A stretch of DNA of 64,000 nucleotides, taken from NCBI GenBank assembly GCA_040285825.1, contig JAUPSS010000004.1, forward strand, positions 5,339,658 to 5,403,657, given 5' to 3'. The position numbers and the translations under genes were made by a program. Numbering within the stretch: the stretch's first letter is position 1; each line of letters opens with the position of its first letter. The stretch comes from Eukaryota sp. TZLM1-RC (taxonomy: Eukaryota; Metamonada: BaSk clade). Below are positions 41,961 through 51,848 of the stretch, piece by piece. Under the pieces are notes generated by a model. The model saw only the letters and a program-made list of their open reading frames with translations, did no database searches and was not told the DNA's origin.

Positions 41961-43487
41961 TTATTCCATCGCAGATTGGTTGAGATAGGAAGTTTCCATG
42001 GTTGAGAGTGAATCAGATTCCATAGGAGGTTGTGGTGATTCAGGAGGTTGCGCGGAGAAACATGGAGCTTCACTTTGTTGAGGTTGAGCAGAGGAAGATG
42101 GAGCTTCACTCTGTTGAGGTTGAGGTGACTCTTGAACATCTTCAAATTGGGCTGGAACCTGATGAGAAGATACTGCTGGTTGTACCAAGCGAGTCTTTTC
42201 GATCCTGCCTTCAACCATTACCCATTTCAGCATTCTGGATTCTACGCAACCAGGGAATACTGTAACTTGCTGGAGGGCTCTTTGTAGATTACCAGTTCTT
42301 CTATGGTCGGGACCACAATATGATGCTATATGGTCTGGACGTCTGTCGTAAAGAAAGAGTCTTTCACCATATGTGGTTTCGGTAAACCACCACCCTGTTC
42401 TGTAATTTCTGTCGATAAGGATGACGAGAGATGCATTGTACCCAGGGCTGAACCTAGGGTATGGACAAGGGTTATGAACATTTAAGAAGAGGTTGTCTTC
42501 ATCTCCAGCGAAGCGTCTGAAAACTCCTTCTCGAGTAGTTCTCATGAACCTAACTCCGGGTCTTGGGTCGTAAGTAGATTCTGGGTCATTCCTAGAGGTT
42601 TCTGGGGTGATCCTTTCGTTGGTAAGAAACGGACCTATTCTGGGAGAGATCCATAATCCTAAGTCGTTCTCGACTTTGGGGCCGTAGAAAGGAGGACGTT
42701 TGTTGCTCATCTCCGTGGGAGGGATGGCTTCTGGGTCCTCTGGAATGACTTGTGTATCCCTATATCTAGCATAAGGATTGTGCTGGCGGGAAACACCATG
42801 ATGAATACTCGAGCTAGCGTAGGAGCTAGTTTGAGAAGGGGTGTGTTTAGCAAGTGTAGAGGATGTTCCTCTTCTAGCCTGTAACTCTCTTTCCAGTCTG
42901 TTCTTGAGTTTCCAGATTCGATCTTCATGGAAGTAACGTTCTAAATATTTTTTAGAAACCTCACCAGTTTCTCTATCAATTTCAGGAACATGTTCCGTGG
43001 GAGGAACCGGAGGTTGAGCTGTGTGAGAAAATTCCCTGGGAGGTTCCTCATAGTCAACCAGATCTGAAAATAATAGTTCATACCTCTTCCTTTGCTCTTC
43101 GGAAAGATGCGAAGGAAAATTTGGTGTGCTAGGAGTGGAATCTCTAGCCTGGGGAGGGGAAACAGACAGATTGTTAACTCCTCTTACTGTTGATGTAGTA
43201 AGAGGAGATCCTGAAGTTGGGACAGCAGGATTTTGAATAGTTCTCCTAACAGTTGGAACTGCAGGGAGAAGCTGTTGAGAGTGAGAGGGTGGAACCTCAG
43301 AACTGAATGGAAGGGATGAAGATGGTACTTCAATGGCCTTCTTAGAGGAGGAAGAGGGTTGGTCTTCCGATCCTTCTTTTGCAGTGAGAGAAGGTTGAAC
43401 AGTCTCTCTGCTCTGAGTAGAAGGTGAAGGTGGTACTTCAGAACTTCTTCCAGGGAGGGGAGAAGGTGGGACTTCAGATGCCCCCAA
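41961..43487 (-). CDS. Pro/Ser/Glu-rich protein, probably the 5' ORF of the LTR element
   Basis: 508 residues from ATG 43487. The first 130 residues are SEVPPSP-type low complexity. A central folded part follows (MSNKRPPFYGPKVENDLGLWI, GWWFTETTYGERLFLYDRRP, VFPGCVESRMLKWVMVEG), and the tail has PQPQQSEAPSSSAQ repeats. I recognise no family. It lies on the same strand just upstream of the gag/protease frame, with a degenerate stretch of 270 bp between, and its start is 47 bp from a divergent host gene. It could be an N-terminal gag ORF or an unrelated host gene. Confidence 0.45.
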   Translation of the reverse strand: MGASEVPPSPLPGRSSEVPPSPSTQSRETVQPSLTAKEGSEDQPSSSSKKAIEVPSSSLPFSSEVPPSHSQQLLPAVPTVRRTIQNPAVPTSGSPLTTSTVRGVNNLSVSPPQARDSTPSTPNFPSHLSEEQRKRYELLFSDLVDYEEPPREFSHTAQPPVPPTEHVPEIDRETGEVSKKYLERYFHEDRIWKLKNRLERELQARRGTSSTLAKHTPSQTSSYASSSIHHGVSRQHNPYARYRDTQVIPEDPEAIPPTEMSNKRPPFYGPKVENDLGLWISPRIGPFLTNERITPETSRNDPESTYDPRPGVRFMRTTREGVFRRFAGDEDNLFLNVHNPCPYPRFSPGYNASLVILIDRNYRTGWWFTETTYGERLFLYDRRPDHIASYCGPDHRRTGNLQRALQQVTVFPGCVESRMLKWVMVEGRIEKTRLVQPAVSSHQVPAQFEDVQESPQPQQSEAPSSSAQPQQSEAPCFSAQPPESPQPPMESDSLSTMETSYLNQSAME

Positions 43488-43534
43488 TTTTCTTTATTCT
43501 CATCTCCGACACCTGGTGTCGATTTCTACATAAT

Positions 43535-44569
43535 ATGGCTTACATTCCTCCCGATCTTCGCAACAAGCAAACTCCACCTTCAGATATTCCACGAACTTTG
43601 AATGATATAATTGAACATTCAACAAATCAAAGTATTAAGACAAAGACCTGCGTTGATTACCTACTCGAGTTGCCTAGAAGTCATCCAATGGAAGATCAAT
43701 ACGTTCCAGAAGACATCCCATCAGATGTGTTTGATTGTATAAATGGATTTACGGACTTTACATGTCCCCAACAGCGAGAAAAGCTGGTCAAAAAAGTTGA
43801 TGATGACCTCTATTTGATTAGAAAAAATTTTGGACGGTTGAGACGTGCTGACTGTATGAAAAATCGAATCAAATGTCATAAACGATTTCAGGGCAATGAA
43901 AGAATGCATGATGGACATGTGATACGAATGTACACAGATAAGTATTGTCACCATCATGCCAGAGATGCTATCCGGAGAGCCATCTCCCTCATTGTTGAAG
44001 GTAAAGATTATGATAAGTCAATAGTAGCAAATGGATGCCTACTCTCAGTGTTCCTCTCTTTTGCGGTTGAGAGAAACATTAGCGATCAAGTAGGAACCAC
44101 TACACTGCCAGATTGGGTTCTCTTTCGGACTACCTCGCGTCTTATTGTGGAAGTTACCAAATCTATCATCAGGGATATGCTGATTCAAAGGAAAATCACC
44201 CACTTCTCTTGCTTCCAGGATGTTGTGGTTCAACTCATTGAACTTACATCTAATCTAAAACATATGGAAATTCCCCGTGCTGATGGTTATAAAACTATTG
44301 GAACAATTATGGACGAAAATACCTTTGAAATCAACTTCAATCGTATTTTGTGTTTCTGTGTTGCATCACATGTCAATCGTTTTTTTGAAGAAGGAATCAA
44401 TGAAACCAATGTGTCTTCATTGGGATCTTTCTTTGTAGAGCTAACTTCTTGGTTCTCAACTCTGGGTTTTGCGGTAAAATTCCCAAGCCTAGATGAACTG
44501 AAATTGACTGAAATTGTGCGAGACAATCCTTTAAAGTCTGTGCTGTTTTCCCTCAATAGGAGTGAATAA
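43535..44569 (+). CDS. Uncharacterised helical protein
   Basis: 344 residues from ATG 43535. An earlier in-frame ATG at 43424 lies in the opposite-strand ORF and gives an unlikely leader. It starts MAYIPPDLRNKQTPP, reminiscent of the short PP-LR-N-K motif at the start of some translation or RNA-binding proteins. The rest is mostly alpha-helical with scattered His/Cys (YCHHHARDAIRRAISL). I do not recognise a domain. MIF4G-like helical repeats are a possibility to test. Uninterrupted ORF, TAA stop. Confidence 0.6.
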   Translation: MAYIPPDLRNKQTPPSDIPRTLNDIIEHSTNQSIKTKTCVDYLLELPRSHPMEDQYVPEDIPSDVFDCINGFTDFTCPQQREKLVKKVDDDLYLIRKNFGRLRRADCMKNRIKCHKRFQGNERMHDGHVIRMYTDKYCHHHARDAIRRAISLIVEGKDYDKSIVANGCLLSVFLSFAVERNISDQVGTTTLPDWVLFRTTSRLIVEVTKSIIRDMLIQRKITHFSCFQDVVVQLIELTSNLKHMEIPRADGYKTIGTIMDENTFEINFNRILCFCVASHVNRFFEEGINETNVSSLGSFFVELTSWFSTLGFAVKFPSLDELKLTEIVRDNPLKSVLFSLNRSE

Positions 44570-44965
44570 CTTGGATCAAGCTGTATATGAGTGTAAATAT
44601 TGAATAAATTCTAATTAATTTAAATTCCAAAACAATCAACTACAACTACAATGTTCAGTTCAGGTCAAAAAGTATTAGGTATTTGTGAGAAACGTTGAAT
44701 ATTTGTTGTGTGTGTTGTTGACCTGAAACATCTTCCTCAAAATATTCATTTTAAATCCACCAACCAACAATGCATTTTTGGAAGACAAAACGGTTATAAG
44801 AACATCAGTATTAGTAAGATAGCATTTTAAATAATGGATCTATTGGTGTGTATGTCAGGATCAAACATTACAACTACGGCATATACACCAAATTTGCACT
44901 GTGGTGTACAAAATTTGTCTTTAAAAAAATTTTAAACCAAAAAAATTTATACAAAAAATTACAAA
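44570..44965. other. Intergenic between convergent genes
   Basis: AT-rich, with AATAAA at about 44600 for the plus-strand gene and T-rich tracts near 44930 for the minus-strand gene. Nothing else seen. Confidence 0.4.
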
Positions 44966-47020
44966 TTAAATACTTATCGAATTAAACTGAAACTGACAGT
45001 AGATCAACTGTTGAATTAAAGTCAAAAAATTCACATGTTCACCCAAAATTTCATTAATTTCCTTATTAAATTTTTCATCGTCACTATCATCTTGAGAGTT
45101 ATTAATAAATTCAGATAACAACCTATGAGCAGAAATCAGTGAATCCAAGCCCAACTTCTCTTCCAAGTACAGTTGTAGACATTCTATTCTAAAACCTAAT
45201 GATTGACGTGAGAAATTTCCATCAAATTTGATAGTCTGATTTTTGAAATTTTTAAATTTTGACACTGCTTCTTTGAGGTCATCCTTTTTGAGTAGCCATT
45301 TTTTAAACCCATCATGTCCCTCTTCACTGTCAGAATCAACGTCTTCCACTACCTCACTATCTGAATCACAATCATTTTTTTGATTGTTTTCATTTATTTG
45401 GACTAGGTCATTATGTAACGTCATCATTTTGACCTGTTCTTCTTCGACTTCCTCCTTTTTCAACTCCTGTACATTACATTCATTACCGACCTCTTTCTTC
45501 ACATCCTGCACAGGTTCATTACCGTCCTTTGGAGCATTTGGCGGGGTCATTGAGGGTTCTGGAAGTGCAGAAAAAGGCGTCGAAACATGCTTTTTACGAT
45601 CATCCAATTCTTCTTTTTTCTTGTGCAAAAATACATTATTTCTGTTTTGTAATTCCCGTAGCCTGGCATGGCGTTCTTGTCGTTCTTTTTCTATATTATC
45701 TAATATTTTCCTTGCTCGTTCTCTTGGGGAAAGCGGAGGTGTCACTGATCTCTTCTCGTCAACCTGATCCCTTCTCACGTCAACTTTTTGAGCTTCCTTT
45801 TGTTCTTCCTTAGGATCTTCTACTTTTTCTGGTGGTAATATTCCACGGTCAATTAATATTCTTCTTCTATTCCTTTCAGCTGCTTCTTTCTGTTCTAAAA
45901 AGGCCTTTTTCCTCTGTTCAGAAGTTATGTCTTCAATATTTCTAGCAACAGGAGGTTTTGATTGGGGAATAGGTTTTGGGATAGGGTTGGGGTTAGGGTT
46001 TGGTTTTGGTTTATACTGGTTAGGGTTAGGGTTGAAACTGGGTTTGGGTTGCTGTCGTTCCCTTACATTTGGCTTGTTATTTACTCTATTATTAGCTACT
46101 TTGGCTCTGGCCCGAGGATCCAATCGTTGAATTTCAGGGGGTAATTCAGCTTCTAAAGCTGGAGAAGGTCTATTATGCAAAACAGTATGACAAAACTCAC
46201 TCTTTATCGTACTTCTGCTCAATAATTTCTGTACCTTCGTTTGCATTAAGGGTAATCGAAGTATAGCATTGATGCTAGGTCGTTGTTTCGGATCCCTGCA
46301 AAACATCATTTTGATTAAATTTCGTAAATCATTACTATAATGACTTGGAATCGGGGGATACACGCCCCTCAAGATTTTCAAAACCAAGCCTTTCATGTTG
46401 TTGGCATCGAATGCATGCCGTAAAGTCGTCATTTCGTAGAGTACACATCCCAATGACCAGATATCAGACTTGTTATTATAAGGCTTATCTTCACAAATTT
46501 CAGGGGATAAGTAGTATGGTGTTCCAATAGCTGTTTTAGCACACTCCATGGTTGACTTGAGAACCCTTGCAATACCAAAGTCACCTAATTGAACAGAATT
46601 ATCTTGGGTGAGGAAGACATTTTGGGTTTTAATGTCGCGATGTAAGATCTTGCGGTCATGGACGTGCTTAATAGAGAGGCAAAGCTGCGTGAACCAGTCC
46701 CAGATTTGATCTTCCTTAAAGTGGAGACCTCTGCGTTGTTGGATGTGGTTGTAGAGGTCTCCCTTCTCAGCAAAATCCATAACGATGCACAGCTTGCCTT
46801 CAGCTATGAAGGACTCTCGGTAAGTAACGATGTGGGGATGGTTGAGTTGAGAGAGAACGCGGATTTCGGTAAGGGCTTCAGCTTTTTCCTTGCGGGAGAG
46901 TTGAGAGACATTGATTTCCTTGATAATGAAGGGCTTGTTGGTTTGGCGGTGGCGTACAAGGATAGCGGCACCAAAGGAACCTTTGCCGACGACTTTAACA
47001 CGTCGATAGCGGTCACTCAT
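44966..47020 (-). CDS. NEK-family serine/threonine kinase
   Basis: 684 residues. Kinase domain at residues about 5-262: GKGSFGAAILV (P-loop), IIKEI (Lys), HRDIKTQNVFL, GDFGIARVL, GTPYYLSPEICEDKPYNNKSDIWSLGCVLYEM and the typical NEK ending RDPKQRPSINAIL. All catalytic residues are present. NEK kinases act in cilia, centrosomes and mitosis. The C-terminal part has an NPNP-type Pro/Asn repeat (about 330-350), a coiled coil with RKKAFLEQKEAAERNRRRIL (shared with NEK1-like proteins), and an acidic region DSDSEVVEDVDSDSEEG. Uninterrupted, TAA stop. A ciliated or flagellated stage would fit but is not proven. Confidence 0.92.
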   Translation of the reverse strand: MSDRYRRVKVVGKGSFGAAILVRHRQTNKPFIIKEINVSQLSRKEKAEALTEIRVLSQLNHPHIVTYRESFIAEGKLCIVMDFAEKGDLYNHIQQRRGLHFKEDQIWDWFTQLCLSIKHVHDRKILHRDIKTQNVFLTQDNSVQLGDFGIARVLKSTMECAKTAIGTPYYLSPEICEDKPYNNKSDIWSLGCVLYEMTTLRHAFDANNMKGLVLKILRGVYPPIPSHYSNDLRNLIKMMFCRDPKQRPSINAILRLPLMQTKVQKLLSRSTIKSEFCHTVLHNRPSPALEAELPPEIQRLDPRARAKVANNRVNNKPNVRERQQPKPSFNPNPNQYKPKPNPNPNPIPKPIPQSKPPVARNIEDITSEQRKKAFLEQKEAAERNRRRILIDRGILPPEKVEDPKEEQKEAQKVDVRRDQVDEKRSVTPPLSPRERARKILDNIEKERQERHARLRELQNRNNVFLHKKKEELDDRKKHVSTPFSALPEPSMTPPNAPKDGNEPVQDVKKEVGNECNVQELKKEEVEEEQVKMMTLHNDLVQINENNQKNDCDSDSEVVEDVDSDSEEGHDGFKKWLLKKDDLKEAVSKFKNFKNQTIKFDGNFSRQSLGFRIECLQLYLEEKLGLDSLISAHRLLSEFINNSQDDSDDEKFNKEINEILGEHVNFLTLIQQLIYCQFQFNSISI

Positions 47021-47528
47021 GATGGGTATAAAGGGCTAAAAAGAGAATAAAATCACTAATAGGAATAGGAGTTTGTATTATAGAGGAAATCTTGGTTCAT
47101 GGATTCTAGACCTCGTATCTGGTGCAAATGCTTTCCTGCCGCTATTGAAGAAATTTCACCCAGAAGGTTGGTTTGCTTAAGATTTTCATACGCCAAAGAA
47201 CTGTTGTTCACTAAAATTATTTTTGTTGAACAATTTTTTATTCAACAAAAAATATGAAAACATAAAATTGTTCAATAAAATTTACTGTGGTTGTCACTTT
47301 GGTTGCGTTTTGGTGTATTTTTTTCACCAACCAGATCTTGCACCAACGTCTGGTTTCTCCCTACGACGTATATGGGCCCTAGTTTTCAACTTTTACTTAA
47401 TGGTGTAGACATAAAACACAGAAAACCTAGAACACAGTTCAGGAGCTTCTTAGCATAAGAACGTGCCAATAATGTTCAAATAAACAACAAAAAACAACAA
47501 CTGTTTATTTACAAAATAACTTACTTTA

Positions 47529-47930
47529 TTACAGATTGTCTAAATGAACAGAGATATCTTCAACAGTATTGAAAATGGCTTCCAGCTCTCGTTCGTCTAG
47601 CTCAATGTTAACATTTTCCTTCGACATGTCATTAGAAAGCTTCAAACCAAGTAAAACGCAAGGGACAGAAGTTTTTTCTTAATGAATGACCAACAATTTT
47701 GTTTAACTTCCAATCAGAGCTTTCAAGGAAAGTTTTCCTGGTATTATTACTGGATGAGCGAGGAGCACGAGGTGTGTACATGGACTGTACAGGTTGAGGC
47801 GTCGGAGGCGGAGCAGCATAATTTGCAATTTGTGGAGGGCTAGTAATGGGGCATGAACTGAGGGAGTAATAGAAAGAAGTTGAAAGATTACCAAGGAGTC
47901 CTAAAGCTCGGAAAAGAAGGAAAGTGAGGG
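47529..47930 (-). CDS. COMM-domain-like protein, frameshifted at an A-run
   Basis: The minus strand reads SSDWKLNKIVGHSLRKN, then in the next frame SVPCVLLGLKLSNDMSK and NIELDERELEAIFNTVEDI, stop TAA at 47529. Order and spacing resemble the COMM domain (W-R/K-x-D/N..., P-x-v-L-L-x-L-x-L, then a final helix with two acidic faces). The frame changes at AAGAAAAAAC (about 47681-47690), a homopolymer typical of an indel or read error. A Pro-rich linker (PPQIANYAAPPPTPQPVQ) precedes it, and no confident start is seen. The family assignment is tentative. Confidence 0.4.
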
Positions 47931-48090
47931 AAATAAGAACCGAGTTTATGAAATGAGGGGAAAGTGTGGAAATAGTGAAAACCTCACAAAACCAAGTTGA
48001 GGGTTAAAAGTCTCCCAGAACAGGCAACAAGAAGTCGAAAATGGGGTGACAAGTGTAAAATTTGATAGATGAGCTGTTTATTCTCACTAC

Positions 48091-48300
48091 ATGACAGACA
48101 CCCGCTCTGTGTCACGTGTATTCACTCGGTCTTGTGCACTTAACTCGCTGCTCACCCCTGCAGCGGTGCATCAAATTTGGACTGACCTTCCTTTGGTCAC
48201 CGAGATTTGTCATGAAGCTTCTTTATTGCTTCAATTTTTTCTTCTAAATTTTCCGTTGGCATTTAGAGTTTTAGTGGAACAGGATGTATGGTATCTTTTT
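48091..48300 (+). CDS. Small ORF joined to a Fanzor 3' end
   Basis: About 68 codons from ATG 48091 (MTDTRSVSRVFTRSCALNSLLTPAAVHQIWTDL...), no known domain. It fuses in frame to the left border of Fanzor fragment B. It may be a host exon interrupted by the insertion. Confidence 0.25.
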
Positions 48301-48700
48301 ATAAACTCTATCTTGCTTAGGGTTTTGCTAATTTCCCTTCTCATTGCCGAAAAGTCAATCGATATGAATCAGCAAGGGCTTTCAGAAAATGGACGTGTTA
48401 TCAAAAGGACGTGAAGCACTTGTCACCCAGTGAATTTAATACAAACAAACTGTCAAGTTGCTGCATGGCCGAGAATATTCAAGCAGGCTTATGGCAGATG
48501 CGTATTTGTACTGAGTGTCAAATAGTATATTACAGAGATATTTCGGCTGCAAAAAACATTCAAATTAAGAAGAAAGCGGAATTGTGGCCGGAAAGATACA
48601 TTTGCCCGGATGCTCTGTTGAGAAGATGAATGGTGAACCTGAGCATACAGAAACAAAATCTTTTGAGACCGATCTACAAATGCCTTAGTAGCATTTGGTA
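48300..48700 (+). mobile_element. 5'-truncated Fanzor element copy (locus B)
   Basis: Colinear with locus A (complement of 38090-37692): IAEKSIDMNQQGLSENGRVIKRT, then in another frame LSPSEFNTNKLSSCC and RICTECQIVYYRDISAAKNIQ. RuvC-II Glu, zinc cysteines and RuvC-III Asp are retained. RuvC-I is missing. The DNA is highly similar to A, including the 3' trailer and the CAAATGC/GCATTTG hairpin (48677-48697). Homology ends at 48700, which fixes the 3' border of this element type. It ends 23 bp before the Fanzor1-type ORF. Confidence 0.85.
48677..48697 (+). repeat. Terminal hairpin of Fanzor copy B
   Basis: CAAATGC, 7-nt loop CTTAGTA, GCATTTG. It is conserved with 37695-37715 (loop CCTAGTA). Confidence 0.75.
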
Positions 48701-50937
48701 ACATCAGCAACACAACTTCTTTTTGGAAAGTAAATATTCGCTGCTGTTGAAAATGAGTGACCAAATTACGTCTTTACCTCAAATTGATACGAATGTTCAG
48801 GCGGAATTATTTGATAACGAAGAAATTTTACTTCGTAGATTTTCAAATATTATTGGTAATTATCAACCACATTGTTTTTTGAATCACAATCTAATCAAGT
48901 TTGATTTACAAGTTTTAAAGAATCGATTCAATTATTTTGGTTTACCATTTCCCACTGGTTCAGTTGATTCAACAGTGGATGTACTTAATCATCTTTCACC
49001 AAGATGGAAGGAAATTGTCATCAGGGAAAATCAGGGTGGTTTTTATCTTTTAGATACACTGGTGTTTGCAAAAAAATTCATCAAAATCCAATATGGTCAT
49101 AGTGTGGGGAATTTGGCCTACAAAATGATTAATGAGAAGAAAATCAAACTTCATCAACAATTCACCAATATTTTACCTGTTGATTGTTTAGCTACTACTC
49201 CACTGAGACAAACTTTAATTCAATATGGGCTTCAAGATTGTTCACTATGTCTGAAACTTTTCGTGTTGTTTCAGAAAGATAAGTTAGTTTTACAATCTTA
49301 TAAAACCATTCGAGCAACCGTCAACTCAATGGTTAAACATTCAAATGTTATACTCAAAATGAAAGAAATTGCTTCAAAATTTCAACAGTTACGAATTCAT
49401 ACAACTTTTTGCTTAAAGCTGTATTTACAATCCCGATTTGAACGTAATTTGCCACTACCACGAATTTCTGCCAAACTATATGAATCATTAATGGCCAGAA
49501 TTCGTAACATTTCAGATTATTTTTTATGAGCAACAAATGGTAAAGCCTAAAAGTGAAATTCCACAGGATTTGGAAGATTTTGTTTATGGTGAAGGAGATT
49601 ATAATTTATCAACTACCTTTGAACAACAAAAGTCAAACAAAACTTTAAGTTATCTTGATCACTTGAGACACAGGCCTGAATACTTCCCACGATTTCCAAC
49701 AGATGGATTCAGTCGACCACCTGAGTATATGGCCCCAGTTATGTTTGCAAATTTTGAGAATAATTTGAAATTAAATAATGAGAAACATATTAATCGATTT
49801 ATTAATGTTTACTTTGACAAAGTAGATGTGGAAGTTGTGTTAGCAGAAATGCACAAGCTGGGTGGATACGCAACACCATTATCTACAATTATTTCACTAT
49901 ATAGATTTAGGCTTCGTCAATTCAAAACCTTGTTTTAGTTGATGATAGAGATTGCTTGAGTTCTTTGTTTCATCATCCTGAAAATATTTCAGACCTTCTG
50001 AATGATGAATTTTTCGATTTATGTGAACACCATGATATAAGAAATAATGAACGTAGAGACATTATTGAAGGTGTTATTGAGCCCTTTACTTGTCAAATTG
50101 AGAATTTGGTCACTGACGAGAATTTAGTTGATAACATATTTCCAGTGAATATACATTTTCTTGCAGACGCTGTTGAAACAGATCCTCAAATATTCCTAAA
50201 ACCAGCAATTACAATTGCCCAATATATCTCCAGTAGAGAGAAAAAACCTGATCATATTTCTCCTGTTTCAACCACTGTAGGCCCTGGATATTTTCCCATT
50301 GATACAAGAACACTATGGAGAATTGTTAAACAAACACTGATGGACGATTTGTTGCCTGATCAGAGATTAAAAATGTCCAATACATTAGCCCAAATTACGA
50401 AATTCAAACCACCTCAGCAATTTGACTTTTGGTCTAATATTCTCGATTTAAATCAACCAATGTTCAAACAGAAGAGCTATAAATTCAACAACATTATCCA
50501 CACAGATGGATTTAATATTGCAGTAGAGTTTGTTCGTCGGGATTTACAAGGTCAGAAATGTAAGCCAGACAACAAGGCTAGTATTTCTGATTTATATATT
50601 CATGATGTTGATGTTGATACTTTTCAAGACAAACGAATTGTTGTTTGTGATCCTGGAAAACGTGATTTATTGTATTTTGGGAGTAAAAAGACTGATGAAG
50701 AACTAGCCATGGTGCCTGAACATGAAACTGAACAGCAAAGAAATAGTCGGGTGATGAATCAAGACAAGAAGTACAAATGGTTAAGAATGACTCAGATGTC
50801 CTGGTCTTTGAAAAGCAGGATGAATAAAAAGCAGAAACGATGGGCGACAAAGTATACTGAGGTAGGTTACGACAGAAGCCAAATGATAGAGTCTAACGAA
50901 ATGACAATTGAAGATGCAAATACCCAATTATCAGCAT

Positions 50938-50949
50938 TTGCTGCCAATT
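50938..50949 (+). repeat. Left 12-bp target-site duplication in Fanzor1
   Basis: TTGCTGCCAATT, repeated at 51837-51848. Removing one copy and the insert restores LSAFAAN-SATFIDF-like Fanzor text. Confidence 0.8.
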
Positions 50950-51836
50950 TATTGGAGAAGTTTGACAAGGATCTTAGTTTTTTTTTAAGCGAAACCTTTT
51001 TATTCTAAACCTATAAATCAACATCTAAAAAATCCATCTCTCCCAAAACAAAAACACTAGATGCAACTCTCTCATAGTAAGATCCAAGAGAAAGCAAAGT
51101 ATCAGAAACCATCTTCAACATCCCCTTAAAAATAGAAAACACAATTCTATTTTGCCAAAACAATTTGTTGAAATTTCTGCCAGTTCTTCTCTTTACAATC
51201 ATTTCAAAATCATCCAAAAAACGTAAAGCAGTTGGTGCAAGTGAACCAAAAAGGGAAAATACAAATGGATACAAATTGTATTTTGCATGCTGTAGACTGG
51301 CCAATTTGGACAAAGGTTCATTGTATTTTTTGTATTTAAAATTTTCAGCATTTGAAAGGGGATTATGAATTTCAGAATTAACAAGCCTTTCATTTGAGGC
51401 ATTACAAGGATCAACAGACATTACATCCAATAAAATGAAGCTTCCATCTAATCCAGGTAATATGACATCACCTCTATTATTCTTATGAAAATCATTTTCA
51501 GCATCAAACAGATTTGACAACAGAGGTTCCAAGAAGGATTCAATTCTATGAGATTTACACATACAATATAACTGGTCTCTTACAGCATCATGAACCTTGC
51601 TTCTAAAAGTAATAAAATGTTTACAATTTAACAAATGAGTAGTTGTAATTTCTCGAGAACATTTACAAATTAAATTATGAGGTAAATTATCAGGCCAGAT
51701 AAAGGAACGAAATCTCATATTCAGAGTCCAAGCAGAATCGGATAAGAGAGTACCATAAACTTGTGGAATTGTTGTTACTAAGGCAGAAGAAGTACTGACA
51801 CACATATCTTGTAAAAGATTTGCAAAAGCGGGATTC
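50950..51836 (-). mobile_element. 5'-truncated RLE retrotransposon inserted into Fanzor1 (R15)
   Basis: 264-codon minus-strand ORF (51011-51805), the best-preserved C-terminus of its subfamily. It has CKCSREITTTHLLNCKHFITF (CCHC), SKVHDAVRDQLYCM, RGDVILPGLDGSFILLDVMSVDP, FKYKKYNEPLSKL (KxxKY), YPFVFSLFGSLAPTALRFLDDF and NRIVFSIFKGML. These fit the Asp..Asp..Lys core of a restriction-like endonuclease. Element truncated at NPAFANLLQDM. The left side holds AATAAA, a run of A and an extra 28 bp (50952-50980) of unclear origin before the target duplication. Confidence 0.85.
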
Positions 51837-51848
51837 TTGCTGCCAATT
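51837..51848 (+). repeat. Right 12-bp target-site duplication in Fanzor1
   Basis: TTGCTGCCAATT, as at 50938-50949. Confidence 0.8.

Noticed and set aside
45970-46040. GGTTAGGG-like, telomere-like repeats
   Set aside because: On the minus strand they encode the NPNPNP linker of the NEK kinase; too short and irregular for a telomere.
47078-47096. Short match to the 3' end of R4
   Set aside because: Only about 17 bp shared (TAGAGGAAATCTTGGTT) without other element sequence; may be chance.
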